From: Sipunculus nudus
Lineage: Eukaryota > Annelida > Sipuncula > Golfingiida > Sipunculidae
Length of the DNA: 64,000 nucleotides
Assembly (NCBI GenBank): GCA_026874595.1
Contig: CM049311.1
Coordinates: 10,695,676 to 10,759,675 of the forward strand
Reading direction: 5' to 3'
The position numbers were made by a program, and so were the translations under genes. Of this stretch, positions 12,943-24,400 are shown piece by piece; position 1 is the stretch's first letter; every line of letters begins with the position of its first letter. The notes beneath the pieces were generated by a model. That model was given only the letters and a program-made list of their open reading frames with translations, did no database searches and was not told the origin of the DNA.

Positions 12943-13950
12943 TTATTCTGTGGGATTAGTTTCCATGAATTTATCCACACGTTTCTGAAGCCTCTTCTGT
13001 TTAGCACCAAGAGAACTTTTGATGCTTTCTAGAACGGGAGCAGGAGACTTACTCATATCCAAAGTCAAATGGCGGCGGTCCCAGGTAACGTCCTTGACCT
13101 TGGAGGTCTTGACGTCATCAGAAGCAGTTTTTTGACAGTTTTGATGTTTGTGGACATTGCCTGTTTCCTGCGCGGCTTTAACCTGTTCTATAGCTCTGTC
13201 AGCATCTAACCCTGAATGCCATTCATCAACGCCTAAGAAATCATTATTTCTAACTGATGTTGTGGTTATCAGGCCTTTAGTTTCAGGAACGGTCGGCAAA
13301 CATACACCAGTTCTTATGTGCCCCTTGAGACCGACATCTGAAAATCTGTACCGAACATAATCTTCGTTAACTTGATTATTCCTAGAGGTTTTGAGTCGGA
13401 GTGGGCTTGTATTAATTTGTCTAAATCTCTTCTGAACAATTTCAAGCTTTCCGCCGAGTTGGTCAAATTGTCTGCTTAGACGCAGGGAACGACATTCTGA
13501 TGTGTCACAGGGAACGGGCTTTTCAACACTCTCCGCAGCCTTACTCTTTCTCGGAAGAGTTCTGTTTGAAATCCTTTTGCCAAGGTCATCACCTTGAATA
13601 TGGTTTATACTTAGACCTTGGCTTTGATTTACCCTATTACTGTTCTGAAGTACCTCCCCCCGCAGCCTACCGTGAGGTAATTCTCCACTTTTAACACGTT
13701 TCTTATATTCCGCAAACACCCTGGCTTTGTTATGCTTCAATCGATATAGGTTTTGTTGCAGATCGTAACGTTCCTTTTTATATTTAGCCTGGTCCCGCTG
13801 TTCTAAAGCATCAAGGGAGCTAATCGTACGCCCCAGGCGTATCTCAGCGCACCTGTTTGCTTTCTCAGCCAGTTCAAATCCAATTTTGTCCAAAACATCT
13901 CCGTGAACTACAATTATAGTAGACTTGCTGGTTGTTTTTATTTCTTCCAT
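12943..13950 (-). CDS. Intronless orphan gene, 335 residues, function unknown
   Basis: A single open frame of 335 codons, by far the longest host-like frame outside the transposons. I do not recognise the family. The protein is rich in Lys, Arg, Glu and Gln. Residues about 25-95 look helical and coiled-coil-prone (EQRDQAKYKKERYDLQQ and the charged stretch after it), the middle is low in hydrophobics and probably disordered, and the last 30 residues (AKQKRLQKRVDKFMETN) are again basic and helical. No signal peptide or membrane segment is visible. The start codon has a good context (A at -3, G at +4). In gene sense AATAAA occurs at 12947-12942, overlapping the stop, and at 12735-12730, about 210 nt downstream. 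It could be a retained retrocopy or a lineage-specific gene. Confidence 0.7.
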   Translation of the reverse strand: MEEIKTTSKSTIIVVHGDVLDKIGFELAEKANRCAEIRLGRTISSLDALEQRDQAKYKKERYDLQQNLYRLKHNKARVFAEYKKRVKSGELPHGRLRGEVLQNSNRVNQSQGLSINHIQGDDLGKRISNRTLPRKSKAAESVEKPVPCDTSECRSLRLSRQFDQLGGKLEIVQKRFRQINTSPLRLKTSRNNQVNEDYVRYRFSDVGLKGHIRTGVCLPTVPETKGLITTTSVRNNDFLGVDEWHSGLDADRAIEQVKAAQETGNVHKHQNCQKTASDDVKTSKVKDVTWDRRHLTLDMSKSPAPVLESIKSSLGAKQKRLQKRVDKFMETNPTE

Positions 13951-15655
13951 TTTTTATTCTTTGAAGTCTCTGTTTCTGTCAAAGAGATTACGCAGGACTT
14001 GACTGTTTTATTTCTTGCACTTTCATGTGTTTTATGGTTGTTTTAATGTAATTATAGTGTGTTCACCAAGGAGCTAAAACTGTCGTAACTTCAATATTAC
14101 GTTGAAAGACGACATTGTTCTTTTTATATTATTGAGGTATTGCAGTACCTTGTATATCAATTCGTTTCCGAAAACATCTTCAGCGTAAGAATAATTGTCC
14201 ATGGAATTTAGCTTTTACTTTTTACAATAAATTCAGGAATCGAGGACACACGAATATAAGCGACATCACAAGACTTCTGTTAACACCAGCATCTTTCAAT
14301 GGAACTAAACGAGGCAAAATTCCTTTAAACTAGAGGCGAAGTCCCTTTCATGTGTCATTTTTATCAGTCAACTGTAGGCTTGTACACAAAGTATAATTCC
14401 AATCGTTAATTTCTCATCTCTGTTCCACTGAGACGGTCGTTTTGCCATGTTTTCTTCAGATTATACCCTTATGATATACTTAAGAGCACCGCAACACTAG
14501 ATGAAGAAAGAGTACGGCCAGGAAATCACAAGCGCGCATATGTCCTTCTGAAGTCAATGTATTGCGTAAATTTTGTTTTCTCCGAATAAGGTCATGAGAA
14601 ATTGTCTGCGTAAATAAACACAACAGATGAAAAGAGATTGTCTTCATGCTAATGATTTTAAGTTCCGATTCCCCTCTCATCCATAACATTACGCAATAAA
14701 CAAACGGATTATTATAGCAGTTATTACGTAATCTCCGTCACACTGTAAGGTGTATATATTCATCAGCTAGAAAGAAAGTCGGTGTAGATTTGCCTACATT
14801 CTCCCTTTGACTGATTAATCGGGATTGATTACGGTAGCGGGCAGCTAAGGATTTTATTGGTGTAATATTGATGGGAATGTGTACTTTACGTGACACTCTT
14901 CCATTTCCTCTTGCCCTTGGCGTCCGGCACCGGATACTGTTAAGTGCTCGGAATAATCTGTAACCATAAGGATTGAGCTGCTGTGTTTACAGAGTATAGG
15001 CGGAGGACATGTCTACGGAGATAACCCACCGCCTACTCAGACAAGCTAATGTGTCGTGTGGACACCACATGTGTGATATAGTAAACAGACAATAGGACTT
15101 ATTAAATCCCTAAACCCGTGTAAATGGAAGGACGAATTCCTGCGGTACCTTCGCTGATATCAGGTCTCCGATTCTAATGTCAAAATGGCGAAATCTCAAC
15201 AGGTATTCACTCTAACACCTTACCTTCAAATTAACACCCTTTATTTTTATCACAAGTTTATTTGGCCATTCCGATGCAGCGACGAACTTAAATTCAGAAT
15301 GTTCAATAATATTAATATGATATTTAATAATTCTTAAATTTGTTTTGCTTTGATCCGTATTTGTTACTATTTTGCAATTCATTTAAAATGTAAAGCTTTC
15401 ATCAGCCATGAGCAGGAAAATAGAAATTACCAGGTGTGCTCGCAGCACAACGAGAGCGTATACCACCGCCATCAATCGGGGTTTTATCACAAACCTTACT
15501 TGATTAAAATATTATTTGCTTAACTCAGTTAATCACCAACCTTTCCTGTGGAATTTGTGTGAACGTTGGTTTACTCTCTACCACCTGGTGGGGGGGGGGG
15601 GGGGTTGGGGGGGATATCAGAAGCGTCTTTAGAAGCGCAGGCTTCCGCTGCCTCG
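13951..15655. other. Upstream flank of the orphan gene, nothing further identified
   Basis: No recognised coding exon or repeat. The first few hundred bases would hold the promoter of the gene starting at 13950, but no clear TATA or initiator stands out. A poly-G tract lies at its right end. Confidence 0.5.
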
Positions 15656-15659
15656 GAAG

Positions 15660-15880
15660 CGTAATGCAGAAAACCATGTAACCTAAGGCGGTTGTTCCAT
15701 ATTTTCGGAAATTGAGAGGTCACTAGTTGCAAACGAGACAGCATTGACAACGAGAAAAACAGTAACCTAAGATGGCTGTGATAAAACTCTGGTTTGAATG
15801 AATTGCGTACAGGTGTCCCTGCTGAATGTGTTATGGTTATTTTGACGGGCCCTAACATTTTTTAAACACGTTAAAATTTA
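15660..15880 (+). repeat. Dispersed ~420-bp repeat, copy A, partial
   Basis: It shares TAACCTAAGATGGCT, GAGAGGTCACTAGTTGCAAA and the end TTTTTTAAACACGTT with copies B-D, and abuts copy B directly. Confidence 0.65.
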
Positions 15881-15884
15881 AAGG

Positions 15885-16290
15885 TGCCCATTCACCTACC
15901 TTTTGAAAAAGAATTTATGTAATTTCTGGCTTCCTCTATTTATGTATCAATGATCTTGGGGTAATTCTGGTTATGAAAATTTCCTATAGGGGCTCCCTGA
16001 AGGATGTATCAACTTGTTCATCAACAACATGTTTGTAAACAGAGCAAAGTTGACAAACGGGAAACAAACATGTAACCTAAGGTGATAGATTGCATATATG
16101 CGGAGGTAGAAAGGTCACTTGTTGCAAAACGCCATTTGCAAAGCTCTGGCTTATCTGACTTGCTGCCAGATGCCCTTGTTGAAATTGTTTTGAATGTTTT
16201 TGCGGCCCCCCATATATTATAAACACGTTGATATAAACAAAACAAGCATCCTGTGTGCGGTGATATCCACGTTTTCTGGCCTTTTTTTTT
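15885..16290 (+). repeat. Dispersed ~420-bp repeat, copy B
   Basis: It begins GCCCATTCACCTACCTTTTG and ends near GTGATATCCACGTTTTCTGG. Shared blocks with copy C include TCAACAACATGTTTGTAAAC, GAAAGGTCACTTGTTGCAAA and TATTATAAACACGTTGATAT. No terminal inverted repeat or coding frame was seen. Confidence 0.85.
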
Positions 16291-16962
16291 TTAATTCTCC
16301 AATGGATTACCTTTAGCTTATTAAGTTCAGATAGGTGCTTGGGCCCCTTAAGGTTAATGGGGACTCTTTAGGAATGGATATAGATATGGAATATGTTTGA
16401 ATTCAGGTAATCTAGCAAAAAAAAAGAGTTATAAGTGTCTATTTACAGGTGTGCTTTGTCGGCCCTCTGGGCAGTATAGGGTTAAATGTTTTGTTTGCCC
16501 AAGATTTTACGCTTTTATGATAATATCTAATTTTTCACCCAGAGTTCAACTTCAGAGGCAGTTCCCTGCTTGTTGACAGATCTACAAGTACACTTAAGTT
16601 ATTAACCTCTGTCCACATGCCTTTGTAGGTCCCGTTGCCCTAAATACATATATGGGGATCAGTTCTAATATTTTCAAGACCAACGTGTCTTATATTATCC
16701 GATGTCTCCACCAGGTGTCAGCTCAAGTAGGGGTCCTACTGCAAAAGTAGGCATGAGATTCCTAAAGAGATAGATATCAGACATCCAAGAAGCCTTGGAG
16801 AGCATACCTCCGCCAGCTACCGGATGTTTGTGAAGATCACCTCCCATATTTAATTAAATCATTTTAATTACACAGTAGCTCAACCAGGGGTCAGAGAAGT
16901 TTAATGTTTCTCATTTCCTGCAACTCGTGCTCATGCACATGCTTAGCTCATGCAACTTTTAC

Positions 16963-17759
16963 TAGTGGTGGGAGTCGGTTCCTTTTTCATAATCGATCAT
17001 CGGTTCGAGCAAACCGACTGATGATCGATTATTAATCGGTTCAGACAAATAGATGCATTTATCAAAGAAATATGCAATTATCTGTGAAACTGTACCTTCG
17101 TTTCCCCGGCAGGTATTCTCCTCTCGCGCACGAGTGTAACAATCCTTTCACGTATAAAGACACAATCAGACTAATTTAAGGATTAAATTTTTCAGATTTT
17201 TCGGGCCGAGGTGCGCTTGGGGCAGATCATACCAAAAAAAAAAATGTAGGCTAGTCCAAAAAAATTCCAGCTGAAATCCAAATACTCGACCGGCCGGGTT
17301 AGCCCAAACAAAGAATTTTAAGGACGACCACGACCTAAACATCAATTGAATAGATTATTTCTAAGAGAATCTCGCAAAATAGCCATAGACCTGGAGAATT
17401 TATGGAGTATCAAAAAGCCTTCCCGCTCATATTTTGCAATGAAAATCTCGTTAGAAAACTCTCCGCCTATTCTGCAGCTGCGAGTTCACGGATGATAAAT
17501 GTAATAAGTCCTCCGTTCTCGCATCTACCGTGTCATTCTCAGTTACATACGGAAGTTATTTGGGAACACAGACTCTATATATGAAGCGCGGAATGCGATA
17601 AAAAATGGAAGAATAATTTTTGCCTATAACATAAAGGCATTCTGGAAAGAAAACAATCATTATTATGATGTAATCGATAGTGCCTTTGGTAATCGAGCGC
17701 TTGAAAGTGGCAGCAAACCGACTGACTTTCGATAAAACTCGATGATCGGCCCACCACTA
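16963..17759. mobile_element. 797-bp non-autonomous hAT-type element
   Basis: The element is bounded by a perfect 8-bp target duplication ACTTTTAC at 16955-16962 and 17760-17767. Its ends are inverted repeats starting TAGTGGTGGG, with related subterminal motifs (CGATCATCG at the left end, CGATGATCG at the right). There is no transposase-like frame. The TAGTGGTGGG terminus and 8-bp duplication fit the hAT superfamily. Confidence 0.88.
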
Positions 17760-17982
17760 ACTTTTACTTTCTCTTAACACATAGGTCACTTTTAAATGCA
17801 ATATATTTAAGCAATATCGGGTAATAAACAGATGGCAAAGATTACGAATATGCGTATGAAGATTTCCCTTGCATAAATGGCCTATCACTGAACTTATCTT
17901 GCCATTTTGTAATTGTTTCATACCAAGAAACCAATAATCACTAGCTGGCAATAAAGCATCACCATGAACAGGTGTTGACGTA

Positions 17983-18175
17983 TAACCCGGCGAGCATTCA
18001 ACCCTTGTCTTTCCATGTACAAACCAGCGAGTATTCTAGTCTTGTGTTTCTCCATGTACAGCCCTGCGAGCGTTCTAGCTTTGTGTCTTTCTATATTGAC
18101 CCGTCGAGCATTCCAGCATGGTGGCTTTCTATTTACAATACAGAGGACTATTTCACCTGTGTCTATCCATATACA
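17983..18175 (+). repeat. ~52-bp minisatellite, four diverged units
   Basis: Units contain GCGAGCATTC, then CTTGTGTCTTTC, then CATGTACA with variation. Short open frames across it are repeat-driven. Confidence 0.7.
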
Positions 18176-18276
18176 ATTGATATTTGCTGTTAAAGCGCTC
18201 AGTACAGGTCAACAGAATATTAATAATAATTTATTTTAAGCCTGTTATTACATTTTAAAGGACGCAAGCACCCGTG

Positions 18277-18339
<63 letters not shown>
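18277..18339 (+). repeat. (CT)n microsatellite
   Basis: Nearly uninterrupted CT dinucleotides. Confidence 0.95.
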
Positions 18340-18342
<3 letters not shown>

Positions 18343-19856
18343 TAATCATTTCGTACAGAGAAAAAGATTCTCTACAAAATATTAGGCAAAAGTTCTACAA
18401 AATGTCCATGAATAAAAAATTGCCATGACAATACATGGATCATCGAGTCTCATAAATAAAACGTTCACCATTTGCACGATCGTGCGCACTGCGTAAGTTC
18501 AACCGATCGTTTTCTTTGGTCATCTGACCCAGCACAGCGAGCATTTTTCAAGTGTAAACACGTATTTCAGAACAGTGTCAGCTATCGTTGTTAGGTGTCG
18601 CTAGTCTGTGAAATCTACAACAATTATGGTAACCCCTTGTGGATCATTTAAATAAATTATTCGAACCCCTGAACTCGTTTATCGACCGTTCAAGGACTTA
18701 CTACATACCGCACAACACAGGAATAACAGGAAGTGCTTACAGACGTTAAACTGATCTTCGATGGTACTTTTTTTTACTTTTTTCCTGAAGTGCTAATCTC
18801 AAGAAAACATGATTCTGAGGCATTTTAATGACTGGTGGGGGCTTCAAAAATAAACATCAACGTTTGGATGGGAAGCTGCCATTTATATAATGCTGGAGCA
18901 TCAACCAATAAAGACAGTTGTGTAAAAATGCTACCGTTTATTGTTATATTAATATATAGAATTCACGTGTTCAAAAGACAAAATGCAGTTATTTCTCCTG
19001 AACTTAATCAGTCACGTTCATACATTCTGCAGAAGTGTCCTGCATCTCGAAAAGAGTGTAAAAAATGTGTTTGATCTGTGTTTATCTAGAATATTGGAAT
19101 AAAACAAACTTAATTTATCTACCTTTAAATTTAAAAATTGTGACTCTCAGGGAAAACACTTTAAATTTCAAAAATTAATCTCAGTATATTGAAATTTACT
19201 TTCATTGCGTCAGTTTTAGTTAAACGTTTTAATTCAGATTAAAGGTTTACTCCAGAGTTGACGGGGGCAGCAAATGCAGCCACCGGTTTTGTCCACGACG
19301 GGTTTGTTATATTAGTTCACACTAGGTGTCTCCATGTGCCTGATACACCGCCATTCAGCCAGTCCATCCCCGAGAATGGACATGCTGTACTGCAAGTCTT
19401 CAACGTATTTAATAAAAATATGCCGTATTGTTAGGTAATATTGTGATATTTAGCTTCTGAAACGTGGATGACGTAGTTGTTTTTAAGGGAATGGCGTGAT
19501 CACTTTCGGCATGATACTAATTTGTTGTACTTTCTGAAACCTACGATGTTGAAATATGAATTGCGCTGCACTGGTCAACCGAGTGCATTCTAAGCAGAGT
19601 TCAGGTGTAAATATTCAGTATATATGCCAACGGCGTAGCTGGCTGTACAGTCTCATTGAAACCAGCGCCACTGCTTGGCTGACGGTCATCATGAAGGCTG
19701 CCATAATGTCACATCCCGTGAACTCACGAAGCAGCCAATGACGTCGCAGCGGTTTACACACGTGACCTGGGTTCATTTACTGTTTATGCTGTCTCTTCCT
19801 CTTCTCTTATATCTGCAGTTTAGTTGACTAGTGATTGTATCGTCCATGCTCTGACT
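18340..19856. other. 3' flank of the SLC5 gene
   Basis: Probably contains the symporter 3' UTR. Short frames are not gene-like, and the end of transcription cannot be fixed from sequence. Confidence 0.45.
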
Positions 19857-20006
19857 TTAGATCTTTGTATTGTCCGTCTTAACAAACGTAACTTGAGCAT
19901 TTTCAGGTATTTTTTCAGAGACAGTGAATGCTGGATTGTCCATGGGTATTATTCTATTAACTTTGTCCTCTTTTTTAGTTACGGCTTCTTCCTCTTCATC
20001 TTCATC
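19857..20006 (-). CDS. SLC5A8-like: SLC5 gene coding exon 16, C-terminal tail and stop
   Basis: The exon starts with an acidic run (DEDEEEE) and includes MDNPAF, a tail motif also found in SLC5A8. It ends in DNTKI and a TAA stop. No mammalian-type TRL PDZ motif is seen at the end. Confidence 0.88.
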   Translation of the reverse strand, partial: DEDEEEEAVTKKEDKVNRIIPMDNPAFTVSEKIPENAQVTFVKTDNTKI

Positions 20007-21244
20007 CTGTGAAATAAAGAAATACATGTATGTATACAACACCTATTATCTCGCCTATTTTTTTAAAGTTAAAATTAACTTTTATATTCAAATTCGGCTT
20101 AACACAGGCCAGTGATTAAAAATTTAATTTTCAGATATATTAATAGAAATCCATATCTCAAATGTATTTTTATATGAAAATATTATGTAATTTTCTTGTT
20201 TTTACTAAAACAGATAAACATTATACTAGGAGAATGATAAGTTGACAGTTTATTTAATTTTCTATGTAAGGAGAATGCCTTATCAGTGACAGAAACGAAA
20301 TGAGAATGCTCTGTCAGAAGCCGACACTTCTGCATAGTAGCCGCCAAAATTTAAGGAAACTGGCAGAAAGTAAAGAAATCTGTTTAAAGCTGCAGAGTAA
20401 TACATATTACAGATAAAGTTCATATTTGACAAACATACATGATTTTTATTAACCACGGAGAATACCTTATTGACTGGTTCAGGTTCCCGGGTGTGGTCCA
20501 CGCCGCACCAGAAGAACTTACGGACAGACTCCGGGCAACAGCAACAGAAGTAGTTACTGAGGGGTGCCACGAGGCCGGGCCGGAGTCGAGAGGGATCTGT
20601 CCGGCCTTATAATAATAATAATAATTATAATAATAATAATAATGATGATAATCGCAACAGCAATAAGAAGAAATACATAAAATGATAATAATTATATACT
20701 CCCACTACTTCTACTACCACTAATTTACATCTACTAATAATAACACAAACAACATTACAGCAGAGATGGCAGTGCACTGAATTATTTAAGAGACCAGTAA
20801 CATGAGGCCAGAATGCTTGATTTCATGCACATATCATGTTCCTCAACTAGAAGTGCTTATGGATGAACTCAGTAATTTGATATAGACAAGAACTAGTTTA
20901 TTGCATTTTATTGTGTTCTAGTTGAGTTGGCGGAGGTACGCGCTCTCTGAGTGCTGTTCGGTTGTCATATTTTGTTCACGTACCTGTTATAAAAGAGATG
21001 AGGAAACCGACCAGCACCACAGTAATTGTACCAACGAAGGGTATCCAGGCGAAGGAGAGCTTGTACAAGGGGAACACTGACGGTCTGAAACATAGGGTTT
21101 AATTTAACGGTATATCAATACAAGGGGAACATTAAAGTTCTAAAATAAAACGTTCTTGCAATAATGATCACTATAGTGTATTGCTTTTATATATTGCTTT
21201 TATTTTTTCGCGGGGAATACTGAAGTTCTGAGTCGAGTCATTTG

Positions 21245-21318
<74 letters not shown>

Positions 21319-24300
21319 GACACTGATAGTTTGAAATGAACATTTATCTGCTGTAAGAACTCACGAACACCCACGTGTATTAGAATCGACAAGAATAACT
21401 GAGCTATTATGTAATAATTAATTATCGGTTGATTCACTGTTTGGAACTGTTTGTATCGGTGATGTTGCATTTACTGACTTGTTTGTAACGGTGTTGATAT
21501 ACTCAGAGATCTGTTTGTATCGGTCTTGTTTTATCACAGACCTGTTTGCATGGTTACTGATCTATCCAGATATGTTTGTATCGGTCATGTTGTATAAAAA
21601 AAACATGTTTGCATGGTTACTGATATATCCAGAGATAAGTTTGTATCGGTCATGTTATACTTACGGACCTGTTTGTGTCGTTATTGTTATACCCACGGAC
21701 CTGTTTGTATCGATGATATTGCATTTACTGATTTGTTTGAATCGGTGTTGTTATACTCAGAGATCTGTTTGTATCGGTCATGCATACGTTGTACTTACAG
21801 ATCTGTTTGCATGGTTACTGAAATATCTAGAGATCTGTTTTTATGGGTCATGTTATACTTACGGACCTGTTTGTGTCGCTATTGTTATACCTACGGACCT
21901 GTTTGTATCGGTAATGTTGTATTTACGGAAATGTTTGTATTGGGGTTAAAATACCAACAGACCTGTTTGTATCGGAAACGTTGTACTTACAGACCTTTTT
22001 GTGTCGTTATCGATATATACACGGACCTGCATTGGTGTTGTTGAACCTACAGATCTGTCTGTATCTGATCAGTATCGTTATACTTGGAGAACTTTTTGTC
22101 GGTATTTTAATACATACATATTCGTTGGTATTGGTATTATTGTACCCATGGATAAGATGGAAATTGTACTGCTGTACTAACTAATCTGTTGGTATCAGTA
22201 TTGTTATAGTTTCGGATCTTTCAGTAGGTATATCGGTATCGCTGTACTTACGGATCTGTTGGTACAGGTATTGTTATAGTTTCGGATCTGTCAGTAGGTA
22301 TATCGGTATCGCTGTACTTTCGGATCTGTTGGTACAGGTATTGTTATAGTTTCGGATCTGTTAGTAGGTATATCGGTATGGCTGTACTTACGGATCTGTT
22401 GGTACAGGTATTGTTATAGTTTCGGATCTGTCAGTAGGTATATCGGTATCGCTGTACTTACGGATCTGTTGGTACAGGTATTGTTATAGTTTCGGATCTG
22501 TCAGTAGGTATATCGGTATGGCTGTACTTACGGATCTGTTGGTACAGGTATTGTTATAGTTTCGGATCTGTCAGTAGGTATATCGGTATGGCTGTACTTA
22601 CAGATCTGTTGGTAGAGGTATTGTTATAGTTTCGGATCTGTCAGTAGGTATATCGGTATCGCTGTACTTACGGATCTGTTGGTACAGGTATTGTTATAGT
22701 TTCGGATCTGTCAGTAGGTATATCGGTATGGCTGTACTTTCGGATCTGTTGGTACAGGTATTGTTATAGTTTCGGATCTGTCAGTAGGTATATCGGTATG
22801 GCTGTACTTACGGATCTGTTGGTACAGGTATTGTTATAGTTTCGGATCTGTCAATAGGTAAATCGGTATGGCTGTACTTACGGATCTGTTGGTACAGGTA
22901 TTGTTATAGTTTCGGATCTGTCAGTAGGTATATCGGTATGGCTGTACTTACGGATCTGTTGGTACAGGTATTGTTATAGTTTCGGATCTGTCAGTAGGTA
23001 TATCGGTATGGCTGTACTTACGGATCTGTTGGTACAGGTATTGTTATAGTTTCGGATCTGTCAGTAGGTATATCGGTATGGCTGTACTTACGGATCTGTT
23101 GGTACAGGTATTGTTATAGTTTCGGGTCTGTCAGTAGGTATATCAGTATGGCTGTACTTACGGATCTGTTGGTACAGGTATTTTTATAGTTTCGGGTCTG
23201 TCAGTAGGTATATCGGTATCGCTGTACTTACGGATCTGTTGGTACAGGTATTGTTATAGTTTCGGATCTGTCAGTAGGTATATCGGTATGGCTGTACTTA
23301 CGGATCTGTTGGTACAGGTATTGTTATAGTTTCGGATCTGTCAGTAGGTATATCGGTATGGCTGTACTTACGGATCTGTTGGTACAGGTATTGTTATAGT
23401 TTCGGATCTGTCAGTAGGTATATCGGTATCGCTGTACTTACGGATGTGTTGGTACAGGTATTGTTATAGTTTCGGATCTGTCAGTAGGTATATCGGTATC
23501 ACTGTACTTACGGATCTGTTGGTACAGGTATTGTTATAGTTTCGGATCTGTCGGTAGGTATATCGGTATCGCTGTACTTACGGATCTGTTGGTACCGTTA
23601 TTGTTATAATTACAGATCTGTCGGTATCGGTGTTGTAATACTTACGGATCTGTTGGTATTGCGGGAGCTGTTTGGTTACCGGGGAATGAACAGTTATAGA
23701 CCGCAGTCACGAGGTGTTTTCTGTGAGGACGAAATACGTAGGCTCCTACGTTGATCCAAGTTGTAAAGCCAACCGAGGTTATAGCCCCGATTATCGCTCC
23801 CTGAAAATAAAATCAAAATAGTAATGTACCAGTTCCATAGGGAGGAACTTGAAGCTGATTTTTATTTAATTTTTTTCCGAGGGAACGTGTTATTGTCTCG
23901 AGTCCACACGCAGTATCTGACCCTTTTATCAAATTTAGACCAAGGAATGATATTTTACATGCAGATTAGTCATACCGAATTTGACTGTTTTCGAATATCT
24001 TTGAAAATCATATACAGAATATTACATCCCAAAGATCTTATATGTCTGAAACAGATATTTTAACTAGTTCACAGCAAAACCCTGATAATATTTAAGAAGA
24101 AGTGGTAAGATATATTTCAATATGTTGACCATTTCTGTGCACAAGACGGATACGTACTATTGAGTTACTGAATGGTGAGAACGTCCCGAGCATCATGACG
24201 CCGGCAATTGGCGAACCGAGGGCACCAAGAAGTCTGTTGGCGATCTATAAAAAACTTGTTATTAATATTAATGAGCTCACTTGGAAAATAATTGCAGCCT

Positions 24301-24356
24301 ATGTGATATTATTCAAGTAAAACTAAAACTTTATTTTTTTTGTCCAGTTAAGACAA

Positions 24357-24400
<44 letters not shown>

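Noticed and set aside
18220-18260. A third 3' end of the CR1/L2-group LINE (AATAATAATTTATTTTA)
   Set aside because: The match is too short and AT-rich to separate from chance.
21479-22044. Overlapping open frames of 156 and 143 codons
   Set aside because: They lie wholly in the degenerate satellite monomers of symporter intron 13. The repeated amino-acid pattern follows the DNA repeat, and no domain is seen.
22170-23645. CRISPR-like or immunity-type repeat array
   Set aside because: Units are contiguous 70-bp tandem repeats with no unique spacers, in a eukaryotic intron.
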